Shown here one piece after another: positions 57,323-64,000 of a DNA stretch of 64,000 nucleotides. Made by a program: the position numbers and the translations under genes. The notes under the pieces were generated by a model that saw nothing but the letters and a program-made list of their open reading frames with translations, ran no database searches and was not told the origin of the DNA. Source of the stretch: Epithemia pelagica (Eukaryota > Bacillariophyta > Bacillariophyceae > Surirellales > Surirellaceae); contig OX337229.1 of NCBI GenBank assembly GCA_946965045.2, forward strand, positions 3,410,001-3,474,000, in the 5' to 3' direction. Numbering within the stretch: position 1 is the stretch's first letter; the number at the start of each line of letters is the position of its first letter.

Positions 57323-58204
57323 CTATGTTTTGAAAATGATCGTCTCAGAACTAGGTTTGCGTTCTGGATCTCGAAATGGGACAGTCGAGTTCTCAGCTGG
57401 AAAGCCAATCGGCATAAGCAAGAAGACTTTTTCGTTCTCGGGACGACCCAGCACCTCACGAATGCCCTTTTCTGCCCCCATTGGTGTCGATGTTAGTGTT
57501 ACCAGATTTGCATTCTGGATTGCCATGCACATGATTCCACATGCAAGTCCAACAGACTCTTGGACATAGTAGTTTTCCAGTCGCTCTCCGTCTTCATTGA
57601 AACTATGCGTTTGCTTAAAAACTGTAACGATCCAAGGTGCTTCGGTCAAGTACGGCTTTTCAACGTTCTCAGTTTTGTGAACTTGGCTGACCATGCCCTG
57701 TACATCATTGACCCAAGTCTTCTTCATTCTTCTTTGGTAATTGATGCTCTCCTCGTGCTCCACAAGGGCCCGAATCATTTGCTTCAGCTCTGGAGAGCTG
57801 ATTGCTACGAAGGTCCAAGGCTGTCGATGGGCTCCGCTAGGGGCTGTGCAGGCTGTTTGTAGAATGTTGAAGATAACGTCTTTTGGCACGTGATCGGGTG
57901 CAAAAAATCGGAGAGTTCGTCTCTTTTGAGCCAGTCTCAGCATTCTTTGAGATCTCTTGCGAATCAGGGAAAGCGCCAAACGTTCATGGTAGAATGGAGC
58001 ATGAGACTCATCTGACGATAGTGGCTTGCCTTGACCAGCTTCAAAGTCCCTCTCCTCTTCGGGAAAACGACTATGCGATCGACTGAACCAAGCTGCCGTC
58101 AGTGCAAAGGTAACTCCAGCCGTGACGATCACTGGAAGCAAGATATCTTGTCTCGATCTCATAGTCATCACCATTAACACGCTCGCGGTCAAATCAAACG
58201 ACAA
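57323..58204 (-). CDS. IYD: Iodotyrosine deiodinase homologue (nitroreductase family), membrane-anchored
   Basis: 293 aa from ATG 58204; ATG 58162 (MRSRQDILL) is a possible shorter start. N-terminal hydrophobic anchor ILLPVIVTAGVTFALTAAWF, then the flavoprotein: RRTLRFFAPDHVPKD, APSGAHRQPWTFV (FMN phosphate loop), HEESINYQRRMKKTWVND, EKPYLTEAPWIVTVFKQ, VGLACGIMCMAIQNANLVTL and LGRPENEKVFLLMPIGFP. The Glu, Tyr and Lys that bind halotyrosine in IYD are in place (ESINY and EKPYL), so reductive deiodination is a fair prediction. In marine algae the natural substrate could be another halogenated phenol. Confidence 0.85.
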   Translation of the reverse strand: MSFDLTASVLMVMTMRSRQDILLPVIVTAGVTFALTAAWFSRSHSRFPEEERDFEAGQGKPLSSDESHAPFYHERLALSLIRKRSQRMLRLAQKRRTLRFFAPDHVPKDVIFNILQTACTAPSGAHRQPWTFVAISSPELKQMIRALVEHEESINYQRRMKKTWVNDVQGMVSQVHKTENVEKPYLTEAPWIVTVFKQTHSFNEDGERLENYYVQESVGLACGIMCMAIQNANLVTLTSTPMGAEKGIREVLGRPENEKVFLLMPIGFPAENSTVPFRDPERKPSSETIIFKT

Positions 58205-58678
58205 AGCACAAATTGTGATACTCTATAATTCATCTTTGTCGACCCTGGGTGTGATTGCCTGTTGAGCACCCTTTCCCCTTTCCCTTTCGCCTCTCTCTAA
58301 AAAGTTGTTGGAAGTTGGAAGCCACTTTCAACCGCGACCGCGACGTCATGCCATGCGGGGAGAAATGCGAACATGGGCAATAATCTTTTCATCCAATGAA
58401 AGATTCCCGCCAGTCATCCTACGGTTACAAATCAGTTGCATTGACACGTACTTTATGAACAATACTAGTACACATTGTGTTATACTACTTATTTTGGTCC
58501 ACACACTTATGCTAGCGACATTCGTTCTTGTTCTTGCTATTATTTTATTGGGCACCCTGCAAATTTCGCTGATTGTTGTGATTGTTGTGCGCTTTTGCCA
58601 ACCTTTGTCGTTGTTCCACAGTTCAACAGATAGAAGCAACGAGTCAATCTGAAGGGCCTACTAACTACCCTACTTGTA
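58205..58678. other. Intergenic, 474 bp
   Basis: Promoter side of the deiodinase gene (-). Nothing specific recognised. Confidence 0.4.
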
Positions 58679-59098
58679 GTGCCTCGTCTCGGGTTGTGCC
58701 CATTTCGGCCTAGAAACACCCTTTGGGCACATAGTTTCAACTAGATAGAACATGATCAATATTAGGCCTACGGCAACGTGTGGATGCTCAAAGTTCTTCT
58801 CCAAGACATCCTCTATCAACATTTGATACCCCATTGCACCCATATATGACATATCTAGGTCATATGAGCGCCTAGCCAAAAACCGAGCACAACCCCCCAA
58901 AGGAGGTGCTATGGAGGCACAGATATGTCATATATGGGTGCAATGGGGTATCAAATGTTGATAGAGGATGTCTTGGAGAAGAACTTTGAGCATCCACACG
59001 TTGCCGTAGGCCTAATATTGATCATGTTCTATCTAGTTGAAACTATGTGCCCAAAGGGTGTTTCTAGGCCGAAATGGGCACAACCCGAGACGAGGCAC
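58679..59098. mobile_element. 420-bp fold-back MITE, relative of the 8.4-kb element
   Basis: Starts GTGCCTCGTCTCGGGTTG after TA (58677-58678) and ends with its inverse before TA (59099-59100). The arms are ~190 bp each, almost perfectly complementary over their whole length, with a short middle (AAAACCGAGCACAACC region). Arm sequence matches the right arm of the 8.4-kb transposon (14632-14818) block by block. It looks like an internal-deletion derivative mobilised in trans. It lies 131 bp upstream of the next gene's ATG. Confidence 0.9.
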
Positions 59099-59228
59099 TA
59101 GCCCCGAGTTGTTTGCTCGTTGCTTGTTCGTAACCGCTCCAATTCCGGTGTTGCGTTTCAAGTCTCTTCAACTGGAAAGTCGTTAGGGAAACTGTAGATC
59201 GAAGACATCTTATAGCGAAAGAAACAAT

Positions 59229-60923
59229 ATGCTCGGTCTTGCCTTTGCGGAGGCACATCGATATCACCAAAAAATCGCTGAGCATGCCGAGGCTGAAAAG
59301 GCGCCTGGAAGGAAGCGGAGACTCAGGAGGAAAAAGAGTAAGCCAAAGGGTAAATCTTTGATTCCACCTATTCCGGTTGCAAAAAATCCAAGCAAAAGCG
59401 ATAGACATATAGCGAAAGATCTCTACTTAGCTTTGCGCTGCTGGTGGAAGGATGACCGCAAGAAGCAACTGCATCGGGTGTTGTTGGCGAACTGGGAAGG
59501 AGACTCCGTACTTGACCACATGTTGGAAGAAGGGAATTTCGCTTCAGTGAGGGGAAAGGTTATGAATAAAATCGAAGGGAAGGTTCTTATCGGACACGGT
59601 TTGGACTATTGCTTGTATTCATTGCAAATTCAACACCCGTGGGCAAATTTGCGGGATGGTGCGTCTTACCTACCGTTCATGAGGGAAACGGTTGATCCAT
59701 TGACAGTCATGTTTCTTCCTCGGAGCCTTTCCGACTTGATGGAAGAAATCTTAAACCGCAAACTTCCAGATGAACCCTCTACATATTCAATACAACAGGA
59801 AGCCAAAGGCTGTATGGATTTGTATCGTACGGTTCGTTATGAATGGGAGAACGAGATAACTAAGCTGATCCAACAAAAAGAGCGCCAACGGGAAGTTAAG
59901 CTCGAACCACGTGAACCGGTGCAACTCTCTTGTATATCCGAGGACCCCGACCAGAGGTGTGAAGATTTTATTCGGGGCAAGAAAGGAAATGGTCGTGGCC
60001 TTGCGCCGCCACTAACAAGCCGAAAGAAATATGACGACTCCCATGATCACGCCGAAGACCTGTCAACTCAGGCTCCCACCGAAGTGACACATGAGAGTGA
60101 AGACGCGTCACTGTCTGTGCGGGATGATTTGAGTGTGAGGTCGAAAACGTCGTCTGACAATATATGGATGCCTCAAGACGCAGCATTGGAAGACGGGAGC
60201 AGGGGAACAAATGGTTCGTGGGGCCTGTGGTTGCCAAGACCAGTACACGAGAGCACACATCCTATAGATGCAGATGATTGGTTAAATGAAGAATGGCTTT
60301 CAGAATCAAGAACATTGAAACCAGAGGAATTGGGACATTATGACGAAGAGAGTTTTGGACATCTTCCTTCTCGTTTATTGAACGACTCATCGTCGGATGG
60401 TTCGGACTGCGCTGTTCCTGTTCGTGAAGAATCAAGTCTTTTTGTGGAAGGAATGGATTGGCTTGAACCTGACATTGGAACAAGGAGATCAACAAGAAGA
60501 GAAACAAGGAATGGACGACACAGGAAGTCTCACTCACGAAACAAGTTAAGCTTAACTTCGATCCAAGAAGACTCATTGTTCCCCCGTGGTTCTGGTGAAC
60601 GAGGAAGAAATAGATCAATGCATTCAAGTGGCGACGATTGGCTAACCGAAGAACGCTCTTCGAATACGTCGCGGTTCCCATTTTTTCGCAAGCGATCAAC
60701 CGGTGCTGATGACGCGACTCGTTCAGCTGATCGTGTCCCTCGCCTTTATGGCGTGGGAGATACGGGCGATGATGAAGAAGGCCATGTCGATTATCCTCGT
60801 CAAGAAACGGAGTCTTCTCATCCGGTTTTCGCCGGTGGGCTTGACTGGGATAAGGACGAAACTACAGGGACTGGTAGTCCTCGCTTCTCCCTTTTTCGAA
60901 AGAAAACCAGCGGAACTGAATAG
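59229..60923 (+). CDS. Degenerate REXO4/ISG20-type exonuclease-like protein with DW(L) repeats
   Basis: 564 aa. A basic N-terminus (KRRLRRKKSKPKGK) is followed at ~80-220 by a domain resembling DEDDh 3'-5' exonucleases: LHRVLLANWEGDSVLDHM, GKVLIGHGLDYCLYSLQIQ, HPWANLRDGASYLPFM and PRSLSDLMEEIL, then SIQQEAKGCMDLYRTVRYEW. The first DxE motif is not found, the Asp normally following GH--- is replaced (GLDYCLY), and the final HxxxED reads YSIQQE, so the metal-binding set is broken. The C-terminal half is acidic and disordered, with DDWLNEEWL, GMDWLEPD, DDWLTEE and GLDWDKDE, plus two RF--FRK-- motifs. Likely catalytically dead; binding role unknown. Confidence 0.65.
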   Translation: MLGLAFAEAHRYHQKIAEHAEAEKAPGRKRRLRRKKSKPKGKSLIPPIPVAKNPSKSDRHIAKDLYLALRCWWKDDRKKQLHRVLLANWEGDSVLDHMLEEGNFASVRGKVMNKIEGKVLIGHGLDYCLYSLQIQHPWANLRDGASYLPFMRETVDPLTVMFLPRSLSDLMEEILNRKLPDEPSTYSIQQEAKGCMDLYRTVRYEWENEITKLIQQKERQREVKLEPREPVQLSCISEDPDQRCEDFIRGKKGNGRGLAPPLTSRKKYDDSHDHAEDLSTQAPTEVTHESEDASLSVRDDLSVRSKTSSDNIWMPQDAALEDGSRGTNGSWGLWLPRPVHESTHPIDADDWLNEEWLSESRTLKPEELGHYDEESFGHLPSRLLNDSSSDGSDCAVPVREESSLFVEGMDWLEPDIGTRRSTRRETRNGRHRKSHSRNKLSLTSIQEDSLFPRGSGERGRNRSMHSSGDDWLTEERSSNTSRFPFFRKRSTGADDATRSADRVPRLYGVGDTGDDEEGHVDYPRQETESSHPVFAGGLDWDKDETTGTGSPRFSLFRKKTSGTE

Positions 60924-62000
60924 TCGAAATGGTCGAATGATATACATTCCTCTTATATTCTCATAAACATAGATCTCCTTATAAAGCCCTCGATTGTATC
61001 CGTGTTTCATTTAGTGCTGGAATCATCAAGATGGTCAATAATAAGAAACAAAATGACAGCGAGTAGCTCCCCCTATCGGCGAAAGAGGGAACCTCTAATG
61101 TTCGAGTTCACGCAAAGGTTTCGTTTTGATTCTCCTGTTTACTGCGGACTTGGGAGAAAACATTGTACTCCTAGGTAGGAGTAAATTGTGTGATTGTGAT
61201 GTGTTGGTAGAGAGAGCTACTCATAGGAGTAGGTGTATTGTAGAAGTAGGTAGAAGGGCTAGGTTGCTCTAGAAGATACTCCTAACGCTACTCCCTCTGG
61301 AAACCCTTTGTTGCACCAATTGGTTTTTGGTTATTTTAGTCGCATTAAAAATTCACGTATACTCCAGTACAAATCTACAGGAGGACGGCTGGCTCATTCG
61401 GAGTATCAAAGTCTAAGAATAATATGGGGGATCATATAGAATGACATGCGCGCCTCTACACTACTATACGAAAAGTACAAAATATTTGGCGACGGAAGTC
61501 AAAGCACCTCAGAAAAAGGTGCCCTGATTGACCATGGTGATGAGGGTCAAAATGGCCCGACCACAGCATTGTGCCGGCAACTCTGGTCCCTTTGACACTC
61601 CAATAGAGCGTCCTGGCCCTCGCGCTCTCCTAGGAGGCATATAAGGATCAACCGGTACGGGATGAAAGTAGGTGCTTCCAATTCGTCCCTTTTTTTATCA
61701 CAGGTCGTCAGGAATACGAGATCGAACATATAAATTATATACCGAAATGTTCGTACTAAAAAGAGCTATAAGCCTATATAATTTTTTTGACCAACGGACA
61801 TACGCCCATGAAATGACCTTTTTTTGGTGCAACAAAGGGTTTCCAGAGGGAGTACATCCTATGCGCGCAACCTACACCTACAAAAATCTCTCATAGCAAC
61901 TCTACCTTACTCCGTACTCCGTGATTTTCGCGTCCAACTTCTTCTCTTTCCACTCTCCACACAACTTTGAGGAAAGGGAAAGGGAAATTTCAAAAGGATA
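60924..62000. other. Intergenic, 1.08 kb
   Basis: Two stretches with ACTCCTAGGTAGGAGT-like palindromic short repeats (61168-61183) and AGTAGGTAGAAGTAGG-like purine runs near 61230-61260. No gene seen. Confidence 0.4.
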
Positions 62001-62438
62001 ATGCGCAAAGAAGATACAAACAATTCCAATCGATCTGATTTGCTCGGTAAGGAGGGCCTGAAACGAAGGCGTGAAAGGAAAACAACGCTGAATTCGAACA
62101 ACGATACAGCGTCGGAGGCCGCAGAAATTCAGCGGTCCTTGAACAGAACACAAGGACTTCTTCAGAGCCAGCTGTTGCATGTTACTCATGTGGCGTCGGC
62201 TATTGATGACGACGGAAAAGTACTTCGTAAAACTATGGACGAACATCAAACCATGAACGCATCAGGTGCAAAGAGCGCGCTGTCAAACCTTCAGAGAGCA
62301 CAACAAAAAGAACAACGTTATTTGATAGCTTCTATTGTTTTCTTTTCGGCAGTAGTTGTTTATATATTTGGGGCGAGAGTTATTATGCATCTTCCATTTG
62401 TTGACACTATTTTGCTCTCATTCAAGTCTTTGATGTAG
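62001..62438 (+). CDS. SEC20: Sec20-like SNARE
   Basis: 145 aa. A basic N-terminus, then the SNARE-like helix EIQRSLNRTQGLLQSQLLHV and DDDGKVLRKTMDEHQTMNAS, then a basic hinge (KEQRYL) and the anchor IASIVFFSAVVVYIFGARVI. The -SL-RT--LL----- pattern followed by a transmembrane helix fits the Sec20/BNIP1 C-terminus (ER, retrograde Golgi-to-ER fusion). The usual larger N-terminal domain is absent, so it is shorter than yeast Sec20. Alternative: another small Q-SNARE. Confidence 0.65.
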   Translation: MRKEDTNNSNRSDLLGKEGLKRRRERKTTLNSNNDTASEAAEIQRSLNRTQGLLQSQLLHVTHVASAIDDDGKVLRKTMDEHQTMNASGAKSALSNLQRAQQKEQRYLIASIVFFSAVVVYIFGARVIMHLPFVDTILLSFKSLM

Positions 62439-62453
62439 ATGTGAAGAAATAAA

Positions 62454-62762
62454 CTAGATTTCAGGTTCTTGGCGCCATGGCTGTCGATAAGCACCAGGGA
62501 CTTCATTGTTGTAGTTGTCCGTTGATAGACCCATGAGCCGGCGAACGCGTGGACCTATAATGATTAGTCCGAATCCAAGAGCAGCCCCGGCCGATGCAAG
62601 AGCAGGAGCGGGGTGTCGATGGATGAAATGTTTAATCCATCCATTTGGCAAAGTACGGTCAACCAATACAAGACAGCTTGCGACTAACGACACTACCGAA
62701 AGCTCGTGACCATCAAAGAAGGGCTCGTATTGGTACGGCTTTTTTGGATCATGCGCCCCCAT
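62454..62762 (-). CDS. Small protein with two hydrophobic segments, possibly mitochondrial
   Basis: 102 aa: MGAHDPKKPYQYEPFFDGHE, then hydrophobic LSVVSLVASCLVLV and PALASAGAALGFGLIIIG segments, basic RVRRLMG, and an acidic Pro-rich tail. Size and layout resemble small accessory subunits of respiratory complexes, but no family signature is clear. It ends 15 bp from the stop of the SNARE gene, in convergent orientation. Probably real, as the frame uses plausible residues and has a clear hydrophobic pattern. Confidence 0.5.
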   Translation of the reverse strand: MGAHDPKKPYQYEPFFDGHELSVVSLVASCLVLVDRTLPNGWIKHFIHRHPAPALASAGAALGFGLIIIGPRVRRLMGLSTDNYNNEVPGAYRQPWRQEPEI

Positions 62763-63228
62763 GTTTCACGGTATCACTGACGAGCAACGCTAGAAGGATT
62801 AGAAAACCGATCACACAAAGAAAGAAGATGAATCGCGAGTCAACACAAAGATAACTTACGAACTTATTTACGGCAAAGAGAAAGGATTGAGTTGTTGCTG
62901 ATCGATGGAACCAGAGCCAGAGTGCAAACAGCCAACGATCGCAACAATCATCGGTATCTCCAGTCCACAGACACGATGCGTAAACGTAAACCCTCTCTTA
63001 CTCTGAGTGAGAGTCAGAAACTCTTAGAGTGAGAGTTATACATAAATACGTATTGTGACTTTTAATATATCTCCATTATGTAGGAAGTCTAGTATTGGGT
63101 GTGAATGTTGTGAATACGAAACAGTGTAGAAAATCACTACCTAGGTGCGGCTTGCGCGTTCGGTTGGAAGTGTTTTTTCTCAACAGAAGTGTTGGGAGTA
63201 AGTTTTCGCTTGTACCAAATCTTAGACA
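62763..63228. other. Intergenic, 466 bp
   Basis: Divergent promoters of the small protein (-) and the tail-anchored protein (+). Contains a TCTTACTCTGAGTGAGAGT-like imperfect inverted repeat around 62994-63035. No gene seen. Confidence 0.4.
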
Positions 63229-63789
63229 ATGGAGACTGGAAACAGCAACAATGAAATGAGAGACCTGCAAGACCCATTAACGGGGGGAAGTGGGGATGAC
63301 GCTGCGTCACAGTCTTCTCAGAGATCGGGAGCGTCTTTGCTGGAACGAATTCGTGCTCAGCGGAGTCGAGAAGCCGCCGCTTCAGCAGGAACAGCTTCTT
63401 CGCATCTAGAGAACGGCGGCGCAGCTAGTACCACTCCTTCCACCATCCAGGTTCCTCAATACAGTCAAATACCGCAAGATCAAGGGAGAGACGCCTCATT
63501 TGAAATACCAAGTCAGTCGATGTCTAGAGATAGTTTCTTCACGCAAGCATGGACCAATATTAGTCATTCCATGGAAACAGGGATGGCGTCGTTACAGCAG
63601 GAACGGACCGACTTGGAAGCACAAGATGCATTGTTACCTCCAACTGTTGATGAAGAAGAGAACTACAGTATGATTGGATACTTTACAACATTTGTGCGCG
63701 ACGTTTACGAGACTTTTCTGAATCTTCCTCTTTGGGTCCGCATCATTGTTGTGTTTGCTCTTCTATTCACAGCCTGGAAACTCATTTAG
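63229..63789 (+). CDS. Tail-anchored small protein, unknown
   Basis: 186 aa. Ser/Gln/Ala-rich disordered N-terminal part, SLLERIRAQRSREAAAS helix, then an acidic linker and a single C-terminal hydrophobic helix LWVRIIVVFALLFTAWKLI at the very end. This layout is that of tail-anchored membrane proteins inserted into ER, mitochondrial or plastid outer membranes. FFTQAWTNISHSMETG before the anchor is a possible amphipathic helix. No family recognised. Confidence 0.6.
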   Translation: METGNSNNEMRDLQDPLTGGSGDDAASQSSQRSGASLLERIRAQRSREAAASAGTASSHLENGGAASTTPSTIQVPQYSQIPQDQGRDASFEIPSQSMSRDSFFTQAWTNISHSMETGMASLQQERTDLEAQDALLPPTVDEEENYSMIGYFTTFVRDVYETFLNLPLWVRIIVVFALLFTAWKLI

Positions 63790-64000
63790 ATTTGGCAATT
63801 GATCCAAATGTCTCATTTCATGAAGTGGCCGCTGTTCATCGTAATCTTGAAGATACATTCCTAACGAGCGGGCCACTGAGTCCTTTACTGGTCGTGGTAT
63901 GAGAATCCGAATATGATTCGACCAGTCCATGATTTCCGCCAATGAGGTCATTTTCCCTACTAGTGGTCATCTCTGATAATTTAAAATTGTTGTTGTTGAA

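Noticed and set aside
58670-58900. 76-aa ORF in the MITE arm
   Set aside because: It lies in a fold-back transposon arm. The match to the other copy is explained by DNA homology, without synonymous bias.
63763-63951. 62-aa minus-strand ORF overlapping the end of the tail-anchored gene
   Set aside because: Short, no domain, overlaps a better gene by 27 bp and lies at the window edge. It could be an exon of a gene beyond the window, but nothing here decides it.

Overview
The window looks like nuclear DNA of a stramenopile alga, most likely a diatom. Genes lie 0.1-1.8 kb apart on both strands, with few and short GT-AG introns (61-114 bp). Two predicted preproteins (a DHAR-like protein and uroporphyrinogen decarboxylase) start with a hydrophobic signal followed by an aromatic residue in an 'S-A-Y' or 'Q-S-F' setting, as in diatom plastid presequences. 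The gene content is eukaryotic: a Golgi SNARE, a BEACH protein, U3 snoRNP and spliceosome factors, and an Arc1p/AIMP1-like protein. The species cannot be named from the sequence alone.

Layout. 1-5.0 kb: 3' end of a PAT1-like mRNA decay gene, an LSD1-type zinc-ribbon gene and a two-exon neuroglobin-like globin. 5.4-6.3 kb: an 850-bp MITE-like element flanked by TA. 6.42-14.82 kb: an 8.4-kb transposon, the most unusual part of the window. It has ~250-bp terminal inverted repeats flanked by TA and carries a three-exon piggyBac-type transposase that appears intact (1178 aa, D636/D741/D893). It also carries a separate gene made only of the transposase C-terminal zinc-ribbon domain under a duplicated leader, two unknown ORFs (205 and 199 aa) and captured debris including the C-terminus of a glycerol kinase.

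15-28.4 kb: gene-dense housekeeping region with DHAR, C9orf78/Tls1, an Arc1p/AIMP1-like tRNA-binding protein, neuroguidin/Lcp5, an unknown exported protein, UPRT, a secreted CYTH-like protein, a coiled-coil protein, an unknown protein with a fresh 72-bp internal duplication, and a four-CX9C protein. 28.6-37.3 kb: one giant BEACH-WD40 gene (about 2830 aa). 37.7-42.3 kb: a NRF-6-like acyltransferase-3, the Golgi SNARE GOS1 and an unknown gene. 42.5-45.7 kb: two related TA-flanked elements (1862 and 941 bp) full of CAA-type low-complexity DNA. 45.7-47.5 kb: no gene seen.

47.5-58.2 kb: an unknown gene, a PH/coiled-coil protein, plastid uroporphyrinogen decarboxylase (divergent from the PH gene), a class-3 lipase-like protein without its nucleophile serine, and an iodotyrosine deiodinase homologue. 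58.68-59.10 kb: a 420-bp fold-back MITE whose ends match the 8.4-kb element. 59.2-64 kb: a degenerate REXO4/ISG20-type exonuclease-like protein with repeated DW(L) motifs, a Sec20-like SNARE and two small membrane proteins.

No rRNA, tRNA, CRISPR or other RNA gene was recognised. All family assignments come from reading motifs by eye and no database search was run. Exon joins rest on GT/AG signals plus conserved reading frame.
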